DNA of 32,747 bases from a virus: positions 1 to 32,747 of the IMG/VR virus record IMGVR_UViG_3300048836_000092. One strand, written 5' to 3'. Each line of letters starts with the position of its first letter. Position 1 is the stretch's first letter. The position numbers were made by a program, and so were the translations under genes. The notes beneath the pieces were generated by a model. The model saw nothing but the letters and a program-made list of their open reading frames with translations. It had not been told where the DNA came from and searched no databases. Below, in pieces: positions 22,555 through 29,256 of the stretch.

Positions 22555-22791
22555 TTATTTTTCCTTTTTTACCTCTATATAATCTTGATACCAGGGTAGT
22601 AGCCCTTCTGGTTTCTTCGGGAATAGATTAACCGCGACACATGGCGCACCAGTCTTAATCGTTTCGGCTTGCGAATCGCACGTCATTTCAAATAACGCCG
22701 ACCCCTTCACCCCTTCGCAATATTCGCCGTAGTGCTGGGCGTTTAATCTCATTCTTTCATAGCACACGATACATAATATTAGTCTTGCCAT
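22555..22791 (-). CDS. Small Cys-rich protein
   Basis: 78 aa from MARLILCIVC. Cys7, Cys10, Cys25, Cys38 and Cys51 could bind one zinc. I chose this start over an upstream in-frame ATG because it lies 5 nt after the preceding stop with the local AT-rich start context. Function unknown. Confidence 0.6.
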   Translation of the reverse strand: MARLILCIVCYERMRLNAQHYGEYCEGVKGSALFEMTCDSQAETIKTGAPCVAVNLFPKKPEGLLPWYQDYIEVKKEK

Positions 22792-22796
22792 ATGTT

Positions 22797-23048
22797 TTAT
22801 TCCTCGGTAAACGCGCATTCTAGGCACGATTTATAACCTACTATTTCTAAATAGCCTATGCCGTCTGGGTGGCGATCTTCGTAAATCGGCTCTAACTCAC
22901 TGCCGCATTTTGAACATAGCCCGTTATCTTCGTTTACTTCTTTAGCGCAATCGGGGCAGTAATGATTAATGCCTATTTCTGTCATTATCGCGCTACTGTA
23001 TTCAGTCCCGCAGTTGTAACATTCGATAGCTCTAAGTTCTTCTGTCAT
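22797..23048 (-). CDS. Multi-zinc-ribbon protein, first gene of operator promoter 5
   Basis: 83 aa with four CxxC pairs (C10/C13, C31/C34, C45/C48, C75/C78), enough for two zinc ribbons. Such proteins bind nucleic acid or transcription machinery. As the first gene of an early operon, expressed from a likely leaderless mRNA (ATG 6 nt from the -10 box), it is a candidate regulator. No specific family recognised. Confidence 0.7.
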   Translation of the reverse strand: MTEELRAIECYNCGTEYSSAIMTEIGINHYCPDCAKEVNEDNGLCSKCGSELEPIYEDRHPDGIGYLEIVGYKSCLECAFTEE

Positions 23049-23090
23049 GGTTATATATTATCTGTTGTTACCCACCGTGTCAAGTGGGTA
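23049..23090 (-). promoter_or_regulatory. Operator-type leaderless promoter 5
   Basis: Minus strand: TTGACA (23078-23083), 17-nt spacer beginning CGGTGGGT, TAATAT (23055-23060), 6 nt, ATG. Perfect 7-bp arms TACCCAC (23069-23075) and GTGGGTA (23084-23090). A plus-strand promoter faces the other way about 26 bp to the right. Confidence 0.9.
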
Positions 23091-23112
23091 GTTTAGCCTG
23101 GTAGTTGAATAC

Positions 23113-23121
23113 TGCTATAAT
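23113..23121 (+). promoter_or_regulatory. Plus-strand extended -10 promoter
   Basis: TGCTATAAT: a perfect TATAAT (23116-23121) with the extended-10 TG one base upstream. No good -35 at 17 nt. It points toward the small terminator at 23142-23187. Confidence 0.55.
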
Positions 23122-23127
23122 GTCTTG

Positions 23128-23187
23128 TACCCTAATTCGACACCCGCTGGCTTTTCCCACCATAGAACTGCTAGCGGGTTTTCTTTT
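23128..23187 (+). ncRNA. Probable ~60-nt plus-strand small RNA
   Basis: The interval begins about 7 nt after a plus-strand TATAAT and ends in a hairpin (ACCCGCTGGC / GCTAGCGGGT, one mismatch) with TTTTCTTTT. There is no ORF. It is the only plus-strand transcription unit I can support. The 18-nt loop contains CCCACC, similar to the operator arm. It could be a regulatory RNA or a remnant; expression is unproven. Confidence 0.5.
23142..23187 (+). terminator. Plus-strand intrinsic terminator
   Basis: ACCCGCTGGC (23142-23151) pairs with GCTAGCGGGT (23170-23179), followed by TTTTCTTTT. On the minus strand no T-tract follows, so it works only rightward. Confidence 0.7.
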
Positions 23188-23192
23188 ATCCC

Positions 23193-23273
23193 ACGAAAAA
23201 ACCGCCCTTTAGTCCCCTGGCGAAAAAACTCGGTAACTCTACCAAGTATTCGGTAAGGGGCTAAAAAGCGGTC
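23193..23273 (-). terminator. Nested double terminator closing the lysis operon
   Basis: Minus strand: an inner hairpin ACTTGGTA-GAGT-TACCGAGT (23228-23247) followed by TTTTT lies inside an outer imperfect stem. The outer arms are 23257-23273 and 23200-23217, and the second arm is followed by TTTTTTCG. Two stop signals in succession make strong insulation from the early operon downstream. Confidence 0.8.
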
Positions 23274-23281
23274 TTATAAAA

Positions 23282-23317
23282 AGTTTAGTGTAGTTTATCC
23301 TAGTTTACTATAACTTA
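23282..23317. repeat. 10-bp-phased AGTTTA repeats
   Basis: AGTTTA begins at 23282, 23292 and 23302, with a variant AACTTA at 23312: exactly one helical turn apart. They lie between the last lysis gene and its terminator. Single copies of AGTTTA also sit beside operator promoters 4 and 5 and near promoter 1. The phasing suggests protein binding on one DNA face. Confidence 0.55.
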
Positions 23318-23325
23318 GCGTAAAC

Positions 23326-23682
23326 TTACTTTTTGACGTCTGTACGTAGGGTGATTGGCGCGGTTGTCTTGGCGCGTAAGTAAAGGTTAGCCAATGTGTA
23401 GAACTGAGTAACCACCGTAATAATTCTGGTTACACTCTCTGGGTCTTCGGTGAATACTCTAACGATTGGTTCAAGCAGATTAGCGCCGAATACCAAGTCT
23501 AGCAACTGCAATACTGTAGCGGCCACCAATAAAGCACCGTTTACGATCACTGTAACGCTTTGTTTCCAGTTCTTCGCTTCCACTACGACGCGCTGTTCAG
23601 GTTGTAGCGTTTGAAGCTGTTCTACGACTGGCTGATCTGGTAGCGGTCTTGCTCTGTAGTCTGTTGGTTTTTCTTCTGCCAT
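23326..23682 (-). CDS. Two-helix membrane protein, candidate holin
   Basis: 118 aa. After a polar Pro/Gln-rich N-terminus there are two hydrophobic segments, about residues 45-67 (VTVIVNGALLVAATVLQLLD) and 85-103 (RIITVVTQFYTLANLYL), and a basic tail. It follows the amidase gene directly, with the stop and start 1 nt apart, and ends at a strong terminator. Holins often pair with the endolysin in this way. The helices are only moderately hydrophobic, so the call rests on context. Confidence 0.6.
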   Translation of the reverse strand: MAEEKPTDYRARPLPDQPVVEQLQTLQPEQRVVVEAKNWKQSVTVIVNGALLVAATVLQLLDLVFGANLLEPIVRVFTEDPESVTRIITVVTQFYTLANLYLRAKTTAPITLRTDVKK

Positions 23683-23683
23683 A

Positions 23684-24469
23684 TTATTTAATTCCTAACA
23701 TTTTTTTAATGATGTCTGTAATTTCGTTAAAGTTATTTTTAGTTTCGTCTAATCCGTCTATCATGGTTCGAATTTCTGATAGCTTCATATTCCCGTATTC
23801 TCTATCGCCGATTTTACCCAGGGCTATAACCGCGTTCGGGTCGTTAATTACGACGGGCTGTTCTGGCACTGGTTGGGGTAATGGCGTTGGCTCTGGGGCT
23901 GGCTGTGGCTCTGGCTCTGGTAGAGGCTGTGGGCTGTAGACGCGCCTATCACGAATGCGGTCGTACATATCATTAGGCCAAGAAGTACCAGGGCAAGCGG
24001 TAGCCTGTTCGTCTTTATGTCCTCGAACCTGTGACCAATCTTTAAGAGTTGGTAGGCTTGGGGTTTCAGTTAAAAAGAACTTGCATAAATCATGGGCGCT
24101 TCTGATCTGTTCGTCACTCGGTAGGTGCTTGGTAAAGTCGCCGACCATTGTAATACCGATAAACTTTTCGTTCTTATTGAGTACGTGGGCGCGGGCTGTC
24201 GAAATATCACCGCAATAATGTACTATGCCGTCCTTCGTAATAACAAAATGATAGCCAATACCAGCCCACCCACGGGCTTTATGCAGTAAAGCTATGTCGT
24301 CGGGGGTTGCGTCGTGCTTGGTTACGGTGTGGTGAATTAAGATACCTGTTAGCTGTGACCAGGGACGTACCCATGACCAGTTAAAAGAATCGCCCCAGAT
24401 ACCTTGACGATAATCGTGCCACTTACCACGTTCAATTAGTGTTTTTGGGTAAAGCGGGGTATTAGCCAT
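23684..24469 (-). CDS. N-acetylmuramoyl-L-alanine amidase endolysin (Amidase_2/PGRP)
   Basis: 261 aa. Residues about 35-175 form an Amidase_2 domain with zinc ligands His46 or His47 (LIHHTVT), His151 (VRGHKD) and Cys159 (ATACPGTSWP), plus Tyr73 (GIGYHF). It would cut the amide bond between muramic acid and the stem peptide. A Pro/Glu/Gln linker (about 182-207) leads to a 50-residue helical C-terminus of unknown role, perhaps wall binding or oligomerisation. No signal peptide, so a holin or similar is needed for release. Its ATG overlaps the stop of the 52-aa gene as TAATG. Confidence 0.95.
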   Translation of the reverse strand: MANTPLYPKTLIERGKWHDYRQGIWGDSFNWSWVRPWSQLTGILIHHTVTKHDATPDDIALLHKARGWAGIGYHFVITKDGIVHYCGDISTARAHVLNKNEKFIGITMVGDFTKHLPSDEQIRSAHDLCKFFLTETPSLPTLKDWSQVRGHKDEQATACPGTSWPNDMYDRIRDRRVYSPQPLPEPEPQPAPEPTPLPQPVPEQPVVINDPNAVIALGKIGDREYGNMKLSEIRTMIDGLDETKNNFNEITDIIKKMLGIK

Positions 24470-24627
24470 TATTCGCCCCCTTCGTCGCCATTTGGCGCGG
24501 GCTGTGCCATCGTCTTAGTGATATTGGCGGGTAAATTGTCGTCTTCATCTACTTGGTAGACGTCACGAATACGGTCTTGTTCTTGGGGGGTAAGGTTAGC
24601 CCAGTTCTTTAACTCGGTAACTTTCAT
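24469..24627 (-). CDS. Small acidic protein, first gene of the lysis operon
   Basis: 52 aa: MKVTELKNWANLTPQEQDRI, then an acidic stretch (VDEDDNLPANITK) and a Gly/Glu end. It overlaps the amidase start (TAATG) and its own ATG lies 6 nt from a good -10 box. No hydrophobic segment, so not a holin. It could regulate the lysis genes or act in translational coupling. Confidence 0.7.
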   Translation of the reverse strand: MKVTELKNWANLTPQEQDRIRDVYQVDEDDNLPANITKTMAQPAPNGDEGGE

Positions 24628-24669
24628 ACTTTAATAGTAATCTCATTTAGTGCGTTTGTCAAACACTAT
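24628..24669 (-). promoter_or_regulatory. Lysis-operon leaderless promoter with a different palindrome
   Basis: Minus strand: TTGACA (24657-24662), 17-nt spacer, TACTAT (24634-24639), 6 nt, ATG. The -35 box is embedded in GTTTG-A-CAAAC, flanked by AGT and GCACT, in place of the GTGGGT operator. The promoter overlaps the end of the upstream membrane gene. Confidence 0.8.
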
Positions 24670-25085
24670 GAATTAATATTGTGTTCGGCGTCGCGTCGTT
24701 CTTTTGCCTTCTCTAGTATATGTATCTTTTCGTGCATATTTTTACTATGCTCGCTGTACTGTTGGTGATAGATTTTGTAGTCGATTACTGATTTACCCAG
24801 TAAGCCTAGCGCATGAGTAGAAATAAATAACAATATCGCGTATTGCAGTAAAACACCGTCAAACGGTAGCCACCTACCAAGTAACGCGAATACTGAAACG
24901 ATAGCTACGATTACACTTAAAACCCCTTTTAATAACATTTGCTTGCGAAGCATGATTAGGCCGTTTTTTACTTTGGTCTGTTGGAACTGTAGGGGAATGA
25001 CAAACGCCAGCGTAATAATTCCAGCTATTACATGGATACCCACGGCTAAGAAGTAGATTAAATATAAAACGTCTATATTATTCAT
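24666..25085 (-). CDS. Multi-pass membrane protein
   Basis: 139 aa. Three or four hydrophobic segments: about 5-33 (YLIYFLAVGIHVIAGIITLA), 50-70 (LKGVLSVIVAIVSVFALLG) and 74-96 (FDGVLLQYAILLFIST), then a charged helical C-terminus. It could be a holin or a membrane modifier. It overlaps the preceding gene by 4 nt and lies between the tail fibres and the amidase operon, so a lysis-related role is likely. Confidence 0.65.
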   Translation of the reverse strand: MNNIDVLYLIYFLAVGIHVIAGIITLAFVIPLQFQQTKVKNGLIMLRKQMLLKGVLSVIVAIVSVFALLGRWLPFDGVLLQYAILLFISTHALGLLGKSVIDYKIYHQQYSEHSKNMHEKIHILEKAKERRDAEHNINS

Positions 25086-25324
25086 TTTAGGCCACCTGTT
25101 ACTAAGGCTATTCGTTCGGTTACATCGTCCACGATGTCTTTTAATTTTAGCGATTCTTGCTGGGCTTGCATAGTCTTTATATGTACCCTTTTAGCCTGAT
25201 TTTGAATATTAAGCATATCTTTCGTAAATTCGTTTTTTCGGGCATGAACATACTCGGCGACTTCTTCGGTGCGTTGCGCCTGTTTTTTATCGTATAGTCC
25301 TAAGAATCTTTTTAACCATTTCAT
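25082..25324 (-). CDS. Coiled-coil protein in the lysis region
   Basis: 80 aa from MKWLKRFLGLYDKK. Almost all helical, with heptad-like repeats (about residues 15-70) and an amphipathic basic N-terminus (WLKRFLGLY) that could sit on the membrane. I prefer this start over an in-frame ATG 18 nt upstream because it directly follows the previous stop (TAATATG). Function unknown; a spanin-like or scaffolding role is possible. Confidence 0.6.
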   Translation of the reverse strand: MKWLKRFLGLYDKKQAQRTEEVAEYVHARKNEFTKDMLNIQNQAKRVHIKTMQAQQESLKLKDIVDDVTERIALVTGGLK

Positions 25325-25325
25325 A

Positions 25326-25628
25326 TTATTTATTACCGCCATTTTGTATTAGGCTTTGCAAGGCAGTAGCAAGCGCGTCTATTGACCTTTGTAACAAATT
25401 TAAGGCGTTCAGGCTATCGCGTGTAGTGCCTATCATTTCTCTGGTAGTACTAGTATAGCTACTTGTGTACGAGTTGGTATCTGCTATTCGTTTGTCTTGA
25501 AGGTCGGTTATCTGTTTGTCTTTTGCGTCAATTCTTTTTTGTTGCCAGACTACAACACCGATTAACATTAATATTACTATTCCTAGTAAACCTTGATTTT
25601 CAAAATAGGCAGTTATAGTTTCGAACAT
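25326..25628 (-). CDS. Single-pass membrane coiled-coil protein
   Basis: 100 aa. Residues about 13-29 (GLLGIVILMLIGVVVW) form a membrane helix. A long Ser/Thr-rich coiled coil follows (about 30-95). The layout resembles i-spanins or membrane-anchored phage accessory proteins, but no motif proves it. It follows the adhesin gene as TAAATATG. Confidence 0.65.
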   Translation of the reverse strand: MFETITAYFENQGLLGIVILMLIGVVVWQQKRIDAKDKQITDLQDKRIADTNSYTSSYTSTTREMIGTTRDSLNALNLLQRSIDALATALQSLIQNGGNK

Positions 25629-25630
25629 AT

Positions 25631-26827
25631 TTAGGCTGTAAGCATACCCATCATTAGCCCTAGCCCTGGTCTGGAACTTAACAGACTTCTATCTAATTGG
25701 CTGTCGATAGTCGGGGTAGTTGTACCTGTAAAAGAAATTGCGTAATCAATATGTATTCTTCCAACACCACCAGAATTAGAATCCCTACCTGGCGTTCCAC
25801 CAGCCGCGCTTATTCTAGTTGTATTAAGAACTCCTGATACACATTTTAATAATATCGAAGCGCCTGCACCGCCAGCCGAACTACCACCACCCTGAGGATT
25901 AGTAGCGCCATTACCACCGCGTCCGTCAATAAATCCAGTCGAAGCGTCAATAACTATTCTTTTTCCGAAAATAGCGCAAATACCCCCGCCCTGACCACCA
26001 CCAGCACCAGAACCACTAGCACGACCACCACCGCCACCGCCACCGAAAAACATCGAAGTAAGTGCGGCGTTACCAACTGCTGAACCGCCGCCACCCGCTG
26101 AACCAGAACCATTACCGCCCGAAGTTCCATTACCGCCACCAGAACCAGAATTACCGCCCTGCTGTGCGCCACCAGCACCAGTACCACCGTTTCCCGAATC
26201 AGACCCCGACCATGAGCCAGGCGAACCCTCGGTAGACTCATTCCCATATGTACCCGTGTAACCCTCACCGTGACCAGCGCCAGAGTTGTCGTTAGAGTTT
26301 TTTCCGCCACGAAAACCAGCCCCCGTAGTTCCTTGTCCTGTTTGGTCGCCTAACTGGTTAGTACCACTCTCGCCCGCCACGTTAATAGTTCCATTTATAT
26401 TAACAATACCTTTAGCGAAAAAGCCTAAGATACCGCCGACTGTTCCAGTCCATGTTTTAGCTTTATAGGTAACACCGCTATTAATCGTGACATTTCGATA
26501 CTGTTTAAGTACTCGTACTTGTGCGCCACTAGCGTACGTATTCATTAATGGGCGTTCAAGCGTGATAGTACCAGCTACATAAGAAGCGATTTTATTTAAC
26601 TCCCAGTTTCCCGCACCCGTTCCCCTGGTTTGGTGAATTAAAATTATCTGACCAGCGGCGAAAGACGCGTTAGTAGCTGAAAGTGAAGTAGCCGAAGCAG
26701 TACCAGTACAAGCAGAATCTATAGGTACTTCGGTTGTATTAGAACCGATGGTTAAATCACCATCTGAACCGTTACCGAATCCATATAGCCACTTATCCGT
26801 ATCGTCGCTTCTGAATTGTCTAGGCAT
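25631..26827 (-). CDS. Glycine-rich tail adhesin / receptor-binding candidate
   Basis: 398 aa. N-terminal part (1-150) is beta-rich with conserved-looking GFGNGSDGDLTIGS and IILIHQTRGTGAGNWELNKI. Residues about 150-325 are extremely Gly/Ser/Asn-rich with runs such as FGGGGGGGRASGSGAGGG, and the C-terminus is beta again. Gly-rich stacks like this form polyglycine-II bundles in some phage adhesins (T-even S16 gp38 type). The N-terminal half also reminds me of surface proteins in CPR/Patescibacteria genomes, so shared ancestry with host surface proteins is possible. As the last and most unusual tail gene, it is the best receptor-binding candidate. Confidence 0.7.
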   Translation of the reverse strand: MPRQFRSDDTDKWLYGFGNGSDGDLTIGSNTTEVPIDSACTGTASATSLSATNASFAAGQIILIHQTRGTGAGNWELNKIASYVAGTITLERPLMNTYASGAQVRVLKQYRNVTINSGVTYKAKTWTGTVGGILGFFAKGIVNINGTINVAGESGTNQLGDQTGQGTTGAGFRGGKNSNDNSGAGHGEGYTGTYGNESTEGSPGSWSGSDSGNGGTGAGGAQQGGNSGSGGGNGTSGGNGSGSAGGGGSAVGNAALTSMFFGGGGGGGRASGSGAGGGQGGGICAIFGKRIVIDASTGFIDGRGGNGATNPQGGGSSAGGAGASILLKCVSGVLNTTRISAAGGTPGRDSNSGGVGRIHIDYAISFTGTTTPTIDSQLDRSLLSSRPGLGLMMGMLTA

Positions 26828-26832
26828 ATTTT

Positions 26833-27678
26833 TTAAGTAATATTTGCGCTTTGACCAAGCGTAAACCCTTCGAATCGACCGTTACTTCTTGGAATTAGTA
26901 GGATTGCGTCTTTATAAGCCACTGTGGGGGTAAGTGCTGGCTCGCCGTCGTACCAGTCTACATCTAAATTAGACCAGTCTACATCGTACGAACCACTACC
27001 ACCCTGCACGAACCTAAGAATAATAGGTACGTCTACAGTAAAGTTAATAATATCGTCTATTTCTAAATTACCCGTAAGGGTGATAATCTGGTCGTTAAAC
27101 TCTCCCGCGTCGATAGTGACGTTTGCGCCATATGTCGTAGTTGTGGCGTTAATCATGTGGCGGGTTTTGAATTGTGCGCGGGCGTCTTCGATATGTGCGT
27201 CTTCTATGGCTGTTTCACCATTGGCGACGTTTACGTTAGCCAATCTTAAAAATGGGTTTGAACCACCTACGGCGGCTTGTATCGTCGAATCGCTAGGCGC
27301 TACTGGTGAGGCGGCGGCAGTTCCAGCTACTACCGCACTTTTAACTACGTCGTCGGCTGTCGCTGTTGGTGATTCTGCTAGATCAATATAAAGGACGATT
27401 GCGTCTTTTCTTGGATTACCAGCGGCATTACTTCCGATTGCGGCGTTAATTGCCGTTGTATTACGCACTGGGTACGCATTACCCGAACCCTTGATTACTC
27501 CGCGACCCGCACTAATATCGACCGACATATTAGCACCTGCACCGCGTTCGACTACTTTTAGATGGTCTTCGTCTGATAAATCGACTACACCACCAGCTTT
27601 AATTAAGTCGGTAAATGGTTGTAATACGCTGTCTTCTGGTAGTGCTGTCGCACCTGATCGTAGGGTATAAATTGCCAT
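26833..27678 (-). CDS. Tail fibre / baseplate protein
   Basis: 281 aa. The N-terminal half has the pattern of phage baseplate-upper or fibre proteins: MSVDISAGRGVIKGSGNAYP, NPRKDAIVLYIDL, and ANVNVANGETAIEDAHIEDAR. The C-terminal half is beta-rich (about 195-280: IITLTGNLEIDDI, VPIILRFVQGG). It lies between the Tal-like gene and the adhesin and likely connects the tail tip to the adhesin. Confidence 0.75.
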   Translation of the reverse strand: MAIYTLRSGATALPEDSVLQPFTDLIKAGGVVDLSDEDHLKVVERGAGANMSVDISAGRGVIKGSGNAYPVRNTTAINAAIGSNAAGNPRKDAIVLYIDLAESPTATADDVVKSAVVAGTAAASPVAPSDSTIQAAVGGSNPFLRLANVNVANGETAIEDAHIEDARAQFKTRHMINATTTTYGANVTIDAGEFNDQIITLTGNLEIDDIINFTVDVPIILRFVQGGSGSYDVDWSNLDVDWYDGEPALTPTVAYKDAILLIPRSNGRFEGFTLGQSANIT

Positions 27679-27680
27679 AA

Positions 27681-27908
27681 TTATTTTTCCGTACTACTTT
27701 TAAGTTTAATCTGTTTCTTAGCTTGTGCGACTTCCTTTTCTATTCTCGCTTCTACTTCCTTAGCGTCTTTTTCTCTAAAAGCCTCTGCATATTTACGCAT
27801 TAATGGCGCGGTGATTTCGTTTTGCAGGTAGGTAATTGGTTCGATCTTAAATTCTTCTTTAATAAGTGTGACTACTTCGTCTGGTATTTCTAGTGTGTAG
27901 GTTGCCAT
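27681..27908 (-). CDS. Small tail-region protein with coiled coil
   Basis: 75 aa. First half mixed (TYTLEIPDEVVTLIKEEFK), second half a charged helix (AFREKDAKEVEARIEKEVAQ). It could be a chaperone or spacer for the fibre proteins. Its ATG lies 6 nt after a perfect TATAAT. No family recognised. Confidence 0.65.
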   Translation of the reverse strand: MATYTLEIPDEVVTLIKEEFKIEPITYLQNEITAPLMRKYAEAFREKDAKEVEARIEKEVAQAKKQIKLKSSTEK

Positions 27909-27944
27909 AGATTCATTATATACATTTTATCGACTTGTAGTAAA
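27909..27944 (-). promoter_or_regulatory. Candidate leaderless promoter before the fibre genes
   Basis: Minus strand: TTTACT (27939-27944), 18-nt spacer, TATAAT (27915-27920), 6 nt, ATG. No GTGGGT operator. The -35 match is weak. Confidence 0.5.
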
Positions 27945-27949
27945 CGTCA

Positions 27950-28192
27950 TTAATGCAAGTCTATACTACTACCGTTAGCCCGTCCCCTAAATTTATGTGT
28001 CGTCATGTTGTACCAGATGTCCCCGTTTTGTGGGCTGGCTGGGTCGGTTGTGTATTTGGGTGGCGACAATCTACCCGCATTTGTAGGGAATACTAGAGTA
28101 CGTAACCTTAAAAAAGCCGTTTCTAGGGCTTTTATGCGGTCGATTAATTTCTTAAATTCCTCGATAAATCTTAAAAAGTCGTTTGTCTGCAT
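27950..28192 (-). CDS. Small tail protein with fibre-like end motif
   Basis: 80 aa. N-terminal amphipathic helix (about 5-33, FLRFIEEFKKLIDRIKALE), then a Pro-rich segment and NGDIWYNMTTHKFRGRANGS (56-75). This NGDxWYN-type motif is common at the ends of trimeric phage fibre or tip proteins. A short trimeric coiled coil capped by a small beta knob fits. It begins 1 nt after the Tal-like gene stop. Confidence 0.7.
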   Translation of the reverse strand: MQTNDFLRFIEEFKKLIDRIKALETAFLRLRTLVFPTNAGRLSPPKYTTDPASPQNGDIWYNMTTHKFRGRANGSSIDLH

Positions 28193-28193
28193 A

Positions 28194-29252
28194 TTATTTA
28201 ACTTTGTTTGATACTAACCCGATACTTTGGGGGGTAGCCATAGTAAAGGTTCGTTCTACCACCCGATACGTTTCGTCGTTAATTGCTAAGTCTGGGTAGT
28301 TTGCCCGAATAGTGTCACCTAAATTATAGTCGCTGTAAGCTATCGCGTCGTCGTAGTGGCTTAAACTGTCTAACTCCACTGGCGGGCTACTTCCTTCTGC
28401 TAATCTGGCGTCGCCTTTATCTTGAAGCGTGGCCGCCTCTGAAACGTCGCGGGCTTCTAGCTTTTCTTCGAGTGTGCCGAATGGGGTACGTAGTGCGGTA
28501 CTGGCTGTTCTAGTTTCGAATTGTACGTCTTCGTTAAATCCTTCACCTACCGCATAGACTATATTCGCCATGTTAAGAATTAATTGTTTTTTGTACTTCC
28601 AGCTTGCGGCGGTTCGTTCATCGAAAGTAATCGTAGGTCGGTCTTGCCCTCTGGTTGGATAGTACACATTAAAAGCCTTGGTGTTGTCTATTTCGAAGTC
28701 GAAGCCGTCGGCTAAGTTGTTATTTGATAGCCGTACGATTGATTCGTACACGTTGTCGAATAAGTAGCGTCGGTCGCGGTTCTTACTTGCGGTAATACTA
28801 CCCTCGGTGATTCCCCAGTCTGAATATGGGGCGTCGTCCAGTTGTGAATTATCTATTAAAGTCCAGGCAATCTCGCCCGCGTCGGTTGCGCTAAACACTT
28901 CTTCGACGCCAATACCTACTAATCGTTTCTTGAATAGACCGAAGAACCCCATAGCCTTAACTGATAGATTCTTTTCACCTACGCCACCTGGCGCGACTTC
29001 AAAGTCGGTAATTATTCCATAAAATATCTTCGCTCCGTTGCGGTTAATGTAGATTTCTCTAAGTGCCGATGTGAATATAGCCAGTACCGTAGTGCCGTTT
29101 CGTTCCGCCATTTTCTTTAGTTCTTCGAACGAAAAAGTAAAACTAGCCGTAGGCTCTAGGTTCAATTTCTCAGTAAAATTATACGATTTAGGTATTACTT
29201 CCCATATCGTGCCTGTCGCTGGGTCTTTAATGATTACTTCGTACGTTGCCAT
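28194..29252 (-). CDS. Tail-tip hub protein (Tal / Gp37-like)
   Basis: 352 aa. Features of siphovirus Tal-like hub proteins: YEVIIKDPATGTIWEVIP, FTEKLNLEPTASFTFSFEEL, YINRNGAKIFYGIITDFEV, and a late LGDTIRANYPDLAINDETYRV beta domain. It follows Dit and forms the tail-tip cap through which DNA exits. It lacks a long lysozyme-type C-terminal extension. Confidence 0.75.
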   Translation of the reverse strand: MATYEVIIKDPATGTIWEVIPKSYNFTEKLNLEPTASFTFSFEELKKMAERNGTTVLAIFTSALREIYINRNGAKIFYGIITDFEVAPGGVGEKNLSVKAMGFFGLFKKRLVGIGVEEVFSATDAGEIAWTLIDNSQLDDAPYSDWGITEGSITASKNRDRRYLFDNVYESIVRLSNNNLADGFDFEIDNTKAFNVYYPTRGQDRPTITFDERTAASWKYKKQLILNMANIVYAVGEGFNEDVQFETRTASTALRTPFGTLEEKLEARDVSEAATLQDKGDARLAEGSSPPVELDSLSHYDDAIAYSDYNLGDTIRANYPDLAINDETYRVVERTFTMATPQSIGLVSNKVK

Positions 29253-29256
29253 AATA

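Noticed and set aside
25954-26310. 118-codon minus-strand frame inside the adhesin gene
   Set aside because: It is an alternate frame of Gly-rich codons (Val/Arg/Leu repeats) with no start signal.
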